22,473 nt of DNA, taken from CAMCTV01 sp964420985 (GTDB lineage Bacteria; Bacteroidota; Bacteroidia; Flavobacteriales_D; Sanyastnellaceae). Location: assembly GCA_964420985.1 (NCBI GenBank), contig CAYQUT010000036.1:1-22473 (forward strand), in the 5' to 3' direction. How positions within the stretch are numbered: the stretch's first letter is position 1; every line of letters starts with the position of its first letter. The notes beneath the pieces were generated by a model. It saw only the letters and a list, made by a program, of their open reading frames with translations, searched no databases and was not told the DNA's origin. The translations under genes and the position numbers were made by a program. Below are positions 6,895 to 14,457 of this stretch, piece by piece.

Positions 6895-8439
6895 ATGAGG
6901 TATCTAATCATCATATTTATTTTTTGTTCCCAAATGACATGGTCGCAAATCACCGCACCTGTTCAAAAAATAGATGGAGTGGATTACTACATGCACAAAG
7001 TTGAGCCAGGTCAAACTTTGTATGGCATATCCAAATTGTACAATGTTGGCATAAAGGAAATTCAGAAAATTAATGATCTCTCTGCTGAAGGGATACAATT
7101 GGGGCAAACGTTGAAAATAAGAAAAGGTGGAAGTGGAATGCCCAATCCATCTGATCAATTGACTGTTCCTGATAAAACCAACGCCAATTTAAATGTTGCC
7201 TCAGGTTATCATTTGGTGCAACCTGGTGAGACGGCTTTCAGTATATCTCAAAAGTACAAATTGAAGCTAGATGACTTTTATGCACTTAATCCTGAAGCCC
7301 AAAATGGAATAGCCATTAATCAAAAAGTGAGGATTTCCTCCAAAGCTCCAGCATCCCATGATTTTCAAGTTGCACCTAAAACTTCCGGCGAATCTTATAA
7401 AGTATATCTGCTTTTGCCATTTCTTTCAGGGGTCCCTGATTCTACCATTACACAGAGACAAAAGGTAATTCGTCAAACAGCATTGGAGCTCTATAGAGGA
7501 ATGCTATTGACAGAGACTGAAATGGAGAAGTTTGGAATGCGGGTGGAGATAGAGTTAATTGATTTTTATGACAACGTAGAGTTGATTAAGCAATGGACCC
7601 AAGGTTCTCGACTAAACGATGCGGATTTAATCATAGGGCCATTGTTTAAAGAGTCTCTTGAGGCGTTGGCCCCTTGGGCCAAAAAAAGAAATGTATGGGT
7701 TGTTTGCCCAGTGCCCATTAGCAACAAGATTTTAATGGGGAATGAACGAATCATAAAGGCATTCCCAAGTGATGTATCTCAATGGGGAGCCACGGCACGA
7801 TATGTTTTGGAAAAGAAGTCGGATAAAGTGCCTGTTTTCTTGTATGCCGGAAAAACAGAGGCTGAAAAAAAACGGTCGGAAGCTTTCAAGGCGCGTTATT
7901 TGAAATCTGGATTGAAAAATTTAAAGGTTTCGAATAATTTGGATTCGTTGTTTACAGCTCGAGCTGGTCAGATGGATTCAATGGTGGTTGTTATTCCTTC
8001 ACAGTCACCTGAGTTAGCCAGAAAATTCAATAGTAAGAGTCACTTGTTGCAAAGAACATGGTTGTTGGGCATGTCGGATTGGGTGGATCATTTATCGGAA
8101 GGTGATGCGGAAGGTGAGGTTAAGAATAAGCTTAAATTCACTTTCACCAAATCAGCACAATCTGAATCTGATGACCCTGAAGTCAATGATTGGATTAAAA
8201 AATACCACCGTTCATACTTTACCCATCCAACGGATTATTCTTTTTGTGGACATGACATCTTAAAATCCTTTGTGCAGCAACAATCATTGGGTATGATGGA
8301 TTTGCTTTCGCATGAAATGTTGATGAACGGTTTGTTTTGCAATATCGATTTGGTTCAAGTGGGAAGAGGCAACGGATTTGAGAATGTTGGTGTTGTGATT
8401 ATGGAATCTCATCAAGGTGTGGTGATCAGAGTTAAGTAG
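6895..8439 (+). CDS. Exported protein: two LysM domains fused to a type 1 periplasmic-binding fold
   Basis: A 514-residue exported protein. Residues 1-18 form a Sec signal ending WSQ. LysM domains, which bind glycan chains such as peptidoglycan, lie at about 33-77 (HKVEPGQTLYGISKLYNV) and 105-149 (HLVQPGETAFSISQKYKL), joined by a polar linker. From about residue 167 (SYKVYLLLPF) to the end it resembles a type 1 periplasmic-binding/LivK-like domain, with segments such as DADLIIGPLFKESLEALAP. This arrangement recurs in Bacteroidota, often after guaA as I recall. No transporter genes are nearby, so a sensing or cell-wall role is more likely than uptake. An in-frame ATG at 6853 lies inside guaA and would put 14 residues before the signal peptide; I reject it. 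The stop is 1 nt before hemF. Confidence 0.85.
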   Translation: MRYLIIIFIFCSQMTWSQITAPVQKIDGVDYYMHKVEPGQTLYGISKLYNVGIKEIQKINDLSAEGIQLGQTLKIRKGGSGMPNPSDQLTVPDKTNANLNVASGYHLVQPGETAFSISQKYKLKLDDFYALNPEAQNGIAINQKVRISSKAPASHDFQVAPKTSGESYKVYLLLPFLSGVPDSTITQRQKVIRQTALELYRGMLLTETEMEKFGMRVEIELIDFYDNVELIKQWTQGSRLNDADLIIGPLFKESLEALAPWAKKRNVWVVCPVPISNKILMGNERIIKAFPSDVSQWGATARYVLEKKSDKVPVFLYAGKTEAEKKRSEAFKARYLKSGLKNLKVSNNLDSLFTARAGQMDSMVVVIPSQSPELARKFNSKSHLLQRTWLLGMSDWVDHLSEGDAEGEVKNKLKFTFTKSAQSESDDPEVNDWIKKYHRSYFTHPTDYSFCGHDILKSFVQQQSLGMMDLLSHEMLMNGLFCNIDLVQVGRGNGFENVGVVIMESHQGVVIRVK

Positions 8440-8440
8440 T

Positions 8441-9346
8441 ATGGTGTTTAAAGACAAAATAAAGGGGGCCTTTCAAGAGGCGCAGGCTCGAATTTGCGCA
8501 GCTTTGGAAGCGGAAGATGGTAAGGGGCATTTTGGTTGGGAAGAATGGTCTCATGCCTCTGGGGGAGGTGGTATTACACGTGTTATTCAACAGGGAAATG
8601 TGCTGGAAAAGGGTGGTGTGAACTTTAGTGCGGTGGAAGGTGAGATTCCTGTTTTTATGAAAAATCATGTGGCGCCACAAGCAACTCATTTTTTTGCAAC
8701 CGGTATCTCAATTGTTTTGCATCCTCATTCACCACTAATTCCCATCATTCACATGAATGTGCGTTACTTTGAAACCAATGGTGGAGATGCTTGGTTTGGT
8801 GGAGGTATTGATCTTACACCCATCTATGTGGTTAAAGAAGATGCCAGTGTTTTTCATTCGACACTGAAAAAGGTTTGCGATAAATACGACGCTTCATTTT
8901 ATTCTACTCAGAAAAAATGGGCAGATGATTATTTTTTTAATCAACACCGAAATGAAACAAGGGGTGTGGGCGGAATCTTCTATGATTATATAAAACCATC
9001 CGATGGGAAATTTAGCCACGATGAGTTGATGAATTACGCATTGGACCTCACTCAAACTTTTGTGCAAGTGTATGTGCCACTGATGGCCAAGTACAAAGCA
9101 CAAGAATATTCTTCCCAACAGAAGGAATGGCAATTGGTACGCCGTGGTAGGTATGTAGAGTTTAATTTGGTGTATGACAGAGGCACCCGTTTTGGTTTAG
9201 AAACCAAAGGACGGATAGAGTCCATTCTCATGAGTTTACCGGAACATGCCTCATGGAAATACAATTTTGTACCGGAAGAAAATAGCGATGAGTGGCGAAC
9301 ACAAGAATTATTAAAAAAAGATATCAATTGGATTGAAGGGGTATGA
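8441..9346 (+). CDS. hemF: Oxygen-dependent coproporphyrinogen III oxidase
   Basis: A 301-residue cytoplasmic enzyme that uses O2 to convert coproporphyrinogen III to protoporphyrinogen IX in heme synthesis. The sequence follows HemF throughout: SGGGGITRVIQQGNVLEKGG near the N-terminus, then HPHSPLIPIIHMNVRYFE, AWFGGGIDLTP, HRNETRGVGGIFYDY, and GRYVEFNLVYDRGTRFGL. The conserved His and Asp residues around the active site are present, and the length is typical of the family. It starts 1 nt after the LysM gene, and its stop forms an ATGA overlap with the next gene, so the three are probably translated from one message. Requiring oxygen, it implies an aerobic or facultative lifestyle. Confidence 0.97.
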   Translation: MVFKDKIKGAFQEAQARICAALEAEDGKGHFGWEEWSHASGGGGITRVIQQGNVLEKGGVNFSAVEGEIPVFMKNHVAPQATHFFATGISIVLHPHSPLIPIIHMNVRYFETNGGDAWFGGGIDLTPIYVVKEDASVFHSTLKKVCDKYDASFYSTQKKWADDYFFNQHRNETRGVGGIFYDYIKPSDGKFSHDELMNYALDLTQTFVQVYVPLMAKYKAQEYSSQQKEWQLVRRGRYVEFNLVYDRGTRFGLETKGRIESILMSLPEHASWKYNFVPEENSDEWRTQELLKKDINWIEGV

Positions 9347-10011
9347 GAAGTTGGGTTGTTTTTGTTTATACTTTGTTCATTTCTTTAACTGTCCAGTCCC
9401 AAATGAGGTTGGATTTTAAAGCCTCCAATGCTTTTGTCTTAAAAGTCAATGGACATCCCATGAATATCTATCCGGTACATCGATTGGGTTTTGATTGGGA
9501 AACCAAAGAAAAGAAGTTTCAGCTTGTTACGCTCCTGTCCAATGGAGATTCCGTGGCGCAAAGTTTGGTCTATAAAAATGGCTTTTCACAAGATTTTGAA
9601 CTTCAACAAATCAAGAATGTATGGAAATGGCAGGTGGTTGGGGAGAATACATGGCAACCCAATGAATGGGATTCATCCGCGGTAGTTTCTTTAGATCCTG
9701 TATACCATGGATTGAAAAATTGTCAAGCTCCCATGGACGCAGATCAATGGGGCGTTTTTTTGAAGGAAGTACAATCTGCTACAATGACTACTCAGAAACT
9801 TAAAATCATTTCGATGTTATCAAAGGGGGCTTGTTGTACTGTAGAACAATGGATGATGATTTTTACAGATATTGAATTGGAGGATGATAAATTGTCATTG
9901 TTGAACATCATCAAAGGCAGTATCTATGATTGGGACCACAGAATGGAATTGTCGGGGCTATTTTTAATTGAACGGAATAGAAATAAGGCCATTCAACTTT
10001 TGTCTCAATAG
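9343..10011 (+). CDS. Exported DUF4476-like protein
   Basis: A 222-residue protein with a Sec signal (about residues 1-19, ending VQSQ). Residues 20-110 are beta-rich. A helical C-terminal half (about 130-222) begins MDADQWGVFLKEVQ. There, repeats of the form 'x-W/F-L/M-x-x-hydrophobic ... K/D-L-hydrophobic' recur about every 30 residues. This periodicity matches what I recall of DUF4476, a Bacteroidota family of exported proteins with no known function. Its ATG overlaps the hemF stop (ATGA), indicating translational coupling. The fbaA promoter lies across its last codons. I cannot assign a function. Confidence 0.75.
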   Translation: MRSWVVFVYTLFISLTVQSQMRLDFKASNAFVLKVNGHPMNIYPVHRLGFDWETKEKKFQLVTLLSNGDSVAQSLVYKNGFSQDFELQQIKNVWKWQVVGENTWQPNEWDSSAVVSLDPVYHGLKNCQAPMDADQWGVFLKEVQSATMTTQKLKIISMLSKGACCTVEQWMMIFTDIELEDDKLSLLNIIKGSIYDWDHRMELSGLFLIERNRNKAIQLLSQ

Positions 10012-10029
10012 GCGCTTTGCTTATTTTTG
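9999..10029 (+). promoter_or_regulatory. fbaA promoter: TTTG - 19 nt - TATTTTTG
   Basis: TTTG at 9999-10002 and TATTTTTG at 10022-10029 are separated by 19 nt. This is the best match in the window to the Bacteroidota housekeeping promoter. The upstream element lies inside the end of the preceding gene. It predicts a start near 10033 and a leader of about 17 nt before the ATG at 10050. Confidence 0.7.
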
Positions 10030-10049
10030 TTGTTCTAAACCCCAACAAA

Positions 10050-11114
10050 ATGCGCTTTCAACCAGGAGTACTTACCGGAGATCAAGTCACCGAACTATTA
10101 AATGATGCCAAGGACAGAGGATATGCCATCCCTGCCGTAAATGTCATCGGGACCAACAGTGTGAATGCTGTTTTGGAAACTGCAAGAGAAGTGAACTCTC
10201 CTGTTATTCTCCAGTTCAGCAATGGAGGTGGCGCATTCTACGCGGGCAAAGGATTGTCCAACGCAGATCAACAAGCCGCTATTGCTGGATCCGTTAGCGG
10301 AGCGCACCACATTCATCAATTGGCCGCATTGTATCAGGTTCCTGTTATTATTCACACCGATCATTGCGCCAAGAATCTATTGCCTTGGATGGATGGTATG
10401 CTGTCTCATGGTGAGTCTTTTTTTGAAAGAACTGGGAAGTCACTTTTCTCGTCCCATATGTTGGATTTTTCAGAGGAGTCTTTGGAAGAGAACATTGAAT
10501 TGTCTGTTCAATATTTTGAGCGCATGAATAAGATGGGCATTACTTTGGAAATTGAATTGGGTGTTACCGGTGGTGAGGAAGATGGAGTAGACAACTCAGA
10601 CGTGGATAGCAGTAAGTTGTATACCCAGCCAGAAGAAGTGGCCTATGCATACGAGCACATGAAAAAAGTAAGCCATCGTTTTACCGTGGCGGCTGCTTTT
10701 GGAAATGTTCATGGTGTGTACAAGCCCGGTAATGTCAAATTACAACCCATCATATTGAATAACTCTCAGCAATTCATCCAGCAGAAATACAACACCGTTG
10801 AAAAACCCATTCATTTTGTTTTTCACGGAGGAAGCGGATCCACACGAGAGGAGATAAGAGAGGCCATCAGTTACGGTGCCATCAAGATGAACATCGATAC
10901 AGATATGCAGTGGGCCTATACAGAAGGAATTCGCGATTACATGGGCAATAAGTCAGAATATCTGAAAGCGCAAATTGGCAATCCTGAAGGAGCGGATAAA
11001 CCGAACAAGAAATTTTATGATCCCCGCGTTTGGTTGAGAGAGGGAGAGAAAACCTTTGTGAATCGATTAAAGTTGGCTTTTGAAGATTTGAATTGTATTC
11101 AGCGCAACGCGTAA
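10050..11114 (+). CDS. fbaA: Class II fructose-bisphosphate aldolase
   Basis: A 354-residue glycolytic enzyme that reversibly splits fructose 1,6-bisphosphate into two triose phosphates using Zn2+. The length is that of the class IIA enzymes. Metal and substrate motifs are intact: HTDHCAK (His102, Asp104, His105), the block LEIELGVTGGEEDGVDN, AFGNVHGVYKPGN with a Zn-ligand His, HGGSGST, and NIDTDMQWAYTEG. I chose ATG 10050 (MRFQPGVLTGDQV). The frame can be extended to a TTG at 10017, but that region contains the -7 box. The gene stands alone with its own promoter. Its TAA at 11112-11114 directly abuts the stop of the convergent gene, with no spacer and no terminator hairpin. Confidence 0.96.
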   Translation: MRFQPGVLTGDQVTELLNDAKDRGYAIPAVNVIGTNSVNAVLETAREVNSPVILQFSNGGGAFYAGKGLSNADQQAAIAGSVSGAHHIHQLAALYQVPVIIHTDHCAKNLLPWMDGMLSHGESFFERTGKSLFSSHMLDFSEESLEENIELSVQYFERMNKMGITLEIELGVTGGEEDGVDNSDVDSSKLYTQPEEVAYAYEHMKKVSHRFTVAAAFGNVHGVYKPGNVKLQPIILNNSQQFIQQKYNTVEKPIHFVFHGGSGSTREEIREAISYGAIKMNIDTDMQWAYTEGIRDYMGNKSEYLKAQIGNPEGADKPNKKFYDPRVWLREGEKTFVNRLKLAFEDLNCIQRNA

Positions 11115-11627
11115 TTACAATAGCTGAGCTGTTTCTTCTTTCAATTTGTCCAAAGCAATTTGTATAACACTGTTTTGTGTTTCAGCCTCAAGCTGGAAAA
11201 TGGTGCTGCTTAGTTCCATGGCATTGGCTTCCAAACCAACGTGTTGAAAGGCCACTTTAATCAATTCAATCGTACTTTCTTTGGCTAAATCAATGCTCTT
11301 CCAAGTGGAAGCATGCACATAGATTTGAAGTCCCATGTTGTGATCATATTCTTCTCGGATATTTTTCATCAACTCATGCTGAAGTTGAGTGGCTGAGATT
11401 TGATTGACGGGTTGTCTTAATATGAGATGGGTGGGCTTTGTTCTTTCCAACATGATGGTCAAACGCTCAATGGCAGATAGTTTTAAGGGGATGAAAAGCT
11501 TATTCTTTTCTCTTTGCGTTTCCATGCGTTCTCTCCGTAAGATGGTTTGTTTCCATTCTTTATTGACAAACCATGTCATTCCTACTGCTGATGCGACAAG
11601 CGTTAAAACAATCCATAAATTTTCCAT
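11115..11627 (-). CDS. Membrane-anchored DUF7935-like conserved protein
   Basis: A 170-residue protein with one N-terminal membrane helix (about residues 4-20, LWIVLTLVASAVGMTW). A basic, charged segment follows (KEWKQTILRRERMETQREK), so the rest probably faces the cytoplasm. The remainder is mainly helical. The block IPLKLSAIERLTIMLERTKP matches what I recall of a conserved Bacteroidota family now labelled DUF7935, whose function is unknown. It is convergent with fbaA, with stop codons back to back. Its ATG lies 40 nt from the divergent FG-GAP gene. A near-consensus promoter is visible upstream on the minus strand. The DUF number is from memory; the membrane anchor and its conservation are more secure. 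Confidence 0.7.
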   Translation of the reverse strand: MENLWIVLTLVASAVGMTWFVNKEWKQTILRRERMETQREKNKLFIPLKLSAIERLTIMLERTKPTHLILRQPVNQISATQLQHELMKNIREEYDHNMGLQIYVHASTWKSIDLAKESTIELIKVAFQHVGLEANAMELSSTIFQLEAETQNSVIQIALDKLKEETAQLL

Positions 11628-11643
11628 TGCCTTCCTTTTTTTG

Positions 11644-11675
11644 CAAAGATGTCATTAATTTCGATGAATGTACAA
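11644..11675 (-). promoter_or_regulatory. Promoter for the DUF7935-like gene: TTG - 21 nt - CATCTTTG
   Basis: On the minus strand, TTG (11673-11675) is followed 21 nt later by CATCTTTG (11644-11651), one mismatch from TAnnTTTG. The ATG follows after 16 nt. The TTG lies within the first codons of the divergent FG-GAP gene, so the two promoters may interfere. Confidence 0.45.
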
Positions 11676-13872
11676 GAGAATTTGTGGCTTTGTTTTTATC
11701 CTTTTTGCGATTTCCCTGTCCTTGGATGCACAGTGGTTGCAGCGAAATGACAATATACCCGTCAAAATTGATGATTACTTTATTTCCAATGGTTGGGCAG
11801 GAGGGTTGAATGCGCCTCAGTTTTCTAATATTGATTTGAATCAAGATGGTATTCAAGATTTGTTTGTTTTTGATCGACAGGCTAATCGTGTGCTAACATT
11901 TTTACAGACATCGGATATCCAAGGCCAATCGTATTGGTACCATGCCCCGCAATACCAAAGTGCTTTTCCCTCGATGAGCAATTGGGCTGTGCTTCGCGAT
12001 TTTAACTGTGATGGATGGCCTGATATTTTCACCAATTTTCAGTCTGGAATTGTAGTGTATTTAAATACAACGTCACTTTCAGGTACTTTATCTTTTGAAC
12101 CTTTTCAAAATGGCCAAATGTTACTGTCTTCTTATGATTTGGGCGGAGGACCTTTTACAGCGCCTATTTATTCCATGAGCATTGATATGTTGGCCATTGA
12201 GGATTTGGATGATGATGGCGATATGGACATCATATCCAACACGGAGTCTAGCACAGGTATGTACTTTTACAAGTCGCTTCAAGTTGAAAATGGAAATTGT
12301 TCAGAGCCTGATTTTATTTGCGCCAATCGATGTTTTGGAAAGGTTTCTGAGGCGCCAGAAAGTTTTTCTCTTTTCATAGGGGATCAGTTCAATTGCTCAC
12401 TCAATGTCGTCGATCCAAGAAGTGCCAATCGTCATACTGGAGGCACGATTGCGATGATTGATCTGGATGGCAATGGAATCAAAGATATTGTGTTAGGGGA
12501 TGTCACAGAGTCCAACATGGCAGCTATTTATTTGGCTGATACTCCTCAAGGTCCCGACAGTGCAGTGGCTGTTGCATATAATTTTCCGCAAGGGCCTCCC
12601 ATTGATTTGTATTTGTTTCCAGCAGCCTACTACGTGGATGTTACCAATGATGGAGTGTCTGATTTGCTTGCTGCACCCAATGCCATATTTGGGGTAGAGG
12701 ATCTGCAAGGAGTTCGGATGTACGTCAACCAAGGTACACAGACGAATCCGGATTGGAGTTTTCAGTCCATGTCTTTTTTGCAAAATCAAATGGTTGATGT
12801 TGGGCACGGATCGCATCCTGTTCCTTTTGATGTCGATGCAGATGGTGATATGGATATCGTTTTATCAGCAAGGTATTTTGATCGGGAATTGCTCTCCAAT
12901 CGATCCAAGTTGCATTTGTTGTTGAATGATACAACTTCAGAAGGCCAGCAAATTTTCCGCTGGTCTAGTTTTGATTGGTTGGGTTTATCACAAGAAAATT
13001 GGCAGAATATTTATCCTGCATTGGGAGATCTTGATGGCGATGGCGATTGGGATTTGGTAGTAGGCGAATTGAATGGCAACTTGTTTAAGATGATCAATTC
13101 AGGAAGTAATGTCAATCCCGTTTTTACCAATGCTGAAATCATTTCTGATGTGAATGGCACGGTCATCGATTTGGGTCAAAGTGCTACTCCGCAGTTGGTG
13201 GACATGAATGAGGATGGGTTGTTGGATATGGTTGCGGGGGAGAAAGCAGGAAATGTCAATTATTACAAGAATATAGGCTCAACTCAGAGCCCATCATGGT
13301 CATTGGTAACCGAAACTGTTGCTGGAGCTGAAGCTACAAGTTATCTTGGTTTGGATGGTTTTAGTGTTCCATTTGTTGTAAAAGACAATAATGGGATCTG
13401 GAATTTATACTTGGGAAATGAAACAGGAACCATCAATCATTATCAATTTGAACCGGGCACAGTGGGGCAGGGAACATTGGTGGATGAGTCGTTTCAAGAA
13501 ATTAGGGAAGGGGATCGTTCAAGTGTTGGTTGGGCCGACTTTACCGGCGATGGAACATGGGATCTGGTGATGGGTCAGAGCGGAGGCGGTTTAAGTTTGT
13601 ACACAGGAGATGATGTAGTGATTGAGGTGGATGAAAATGATTCTCAGGATTGGTCTGTTTTTCCTAACCCGGGTAATGCATTACTAAATGTTCAAACCAA
13701 TGCAAGTGATAGGTCAGTTCTGAGTGTTTTTAACGCTTTGGGACAAAAGATCTTCGAGGAAATCATTCTAGGTCCGGTTCAAGTCAATACAGCAGATTGG
13801 AATCGTGGGTGTTATGTTCTCCGATTACAGGATGAGAGGGGAACAACAACAAAACGTTGGATAAAGAACTAA
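11668..13872 (+). CDS. Secreted FG-GAP/VCBS-repeat protein with T9SS sorting domain
   Basis: A 734-residue secreted protein, probably a surface beta-propeller. The signal peptide covers about residues 1-20 (ending LDAQ). Nine Asp-rich calcium-binding motifs of the type D-x-[DNT]-x-[DN]-G-x-x-D begin near residues 56, 111, 179, 265, 324, 388, 454, 512 and 624. Examples are DLNQDGIQD, DVDADGDMD and DLDGDGDWD. Companion strands of the form 'Y-x-N-x-G-t-x-x-n-P-x-W' recur between them. Residues about 664-734 are a type A T9SS sorting domain (VFPNPGN, GCYVLRLQ, ending RWIKN). Such repeats form calcium-dependent propellers in adhesins and integrin-like proteins. No catalytic domain is visible, so adhesion or ligand binding is the likeliest role. 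Confidence 0.92.
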   Translation: MYKRICGFVFILFAISLSLDAQWLQRNDNIPVKIDDYFISNGWAGGLNAPQFSNIDLNQDGIQDLFVFDRQANRVLTFLQTSDIQGQSYWYHAPQYQSAFPSMSNWAVLRDFNCDGWPDIFTNFQSGIVVYLNTTSLSGTLSFEPFQNGQMLLSSYDLGGGPFTAPIYSMSIDMLAIEDLDDDGDMDIISNTESSTGMYFYKSLQVENGNCSEPDFICANRCFGKVSEAPESFSLFIGDQFNCSLNVVDPRSANRHTGGTIAMIDLDGNGIKDIVLGDVTESNMAAIYLADTPQGPDSAVAVAYNFPQGPPIDLYLFPAAYYVDVTNDGVSDLLAAPNAIFGVEDLQGVRMYVNQGTQTNPDWSFQSMSFLQNQMVDVGHGSHPVPFDVDADGDMDIVLSARYFDRELLSNRSKLHLLLNDTTSEGQQIFRWSSFDWLGLSQENWQNIYPALGDLDGDGDWDLVVGELNGNLFKMINSGSNVNPVFTNAEIISDVNGTVIDLGQSATPQLVDMNEDGLLDMVAGEKAGNVNYYKNIGSTQSPSWSLVTETVAGAEATSYLGLDGFSVPFVVKDNNGIWNLYLGNETGTINHYQFEPGTVGQGTLVDESFQEIREGDRSSVGWADFTGDGTWDLVMGQSGGGLSLYTGDDVVIEVDENDSQDWSVFPNPGNALLNVQTNASDRSVLSVFNALGQKIFEEIILGPVQVNTADWNRGCYVLRLQDERGTTTKRWIKN

Positions 13873-13890
13873 TACCTTAAAGAATAAGTT

Positions 13891-13898
13891 TATATTTG
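13891..13898 (+). promoter_or_regulatory. -7 box (TATATTTG) for the YceI-like gene
   Basis: TATATTTG is an exact TAnnTTTG match in the 48-nt gap after the FG-GAP gene. It leaves a leader of about 18 nt before the ATG at 13921. No clear TTG lies at -33. It marks the likely start of the YceI, kinase and cyclase transcript. Confidence 0.5.
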
Positions 13899-13920
13899 AT
13901 GAAAATAAATACAACACATC

Positions 13921-14454
13921 ATGAGCAAACAACTTTGGGTAATTGACCCAGTACACAGCGAGATAGTTTTCAAAGTACGTCACGTAATGATCACCAATGT
14001 TTCTGGAACATTTGACAGATTTGAAGCCAAAATGTATTCGTCTGAAAAAGATTTTTCTGATGCAGAGATTTCCTTTGAGGCGGATGTTGAATCCGTGAAT
14101 ACCCGAAACGAGCAAAGAGATGGTCACCTGAAATCAGGCGATTTTTTTGAAGTTGAGAAATTTCCAAAATTGACTTTTAAATCAACCTCTTTTAAATCTT
14201 TGGGAAACAATAAATACGCGCTGACGGGGGACTTTTCATTGAAAGGCGTTACCAAAACGTTGACTTTGGACACGGAATATACGGGTTCTGTTATCGATCC
14301 ATGGGGTCAGGTAAAGGCCGGTTTTGAAATGTCTGCTGTTGTCATGCGTTCTGATTTTGGTTTGTTATGGAATGCCGCTACGGAAGATGGCGGTGTTACC
14401 CTTTCTGAAGAAGTGAAGTTGAACATAACTGCGCAAATGATCAAGCAGATTTAA
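13921..14454 (+). CDS. YceI-family lipid-binding protein
   Basis: A 177-residue protein of the YceI family, a lipocalin-like beta-barrel that binds isoprenoid or other lipid chains. Family features are WVIDPVHSEIVFKVRH at the N-terminus, the stretch DGHLKSGDFFEVEKFP, FKSTSF, and the GDFSLKGVTKTLTLD strand. Unlike the classic periplasmic members it has no signal peptide and starts directly MSKQLWVIDP, so it is predicted to stay in the cytoplasm. Such forms are common in Bacteroidota. It ends 3 nt before the hybrid kinase gene and probably shares its transcript. A link between the bound lipid and the kinase is possible but not shown by the sequence. Confidence 0.9.
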   Translation: MSKQLWVIDPVHSEIVFKVRHVMITNVSGTFDRFEAKMYSSEKDFSDAEISFEADVESVNTRNEQRDGHLKSGDFFEVEKFPKLTFKSTSFKSLGNNKYALTGDFSLKGVTKTLTLDTEYTGSVIDPWGQVKAGFEMSAVVMRSDFGLLWNAATEDGGVTLSEEVKLNITAQMIKQI

Positions 14455-14457
14455 TCC

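Noticed and set aside
11668..13872. FG-GAP protein as an integrin-like toxin or insecticidal-type toxin component
   Set aside because: No toxin, Rhs/YD or protease domain is visible; only calcium motifs and the T9SS tail are present.
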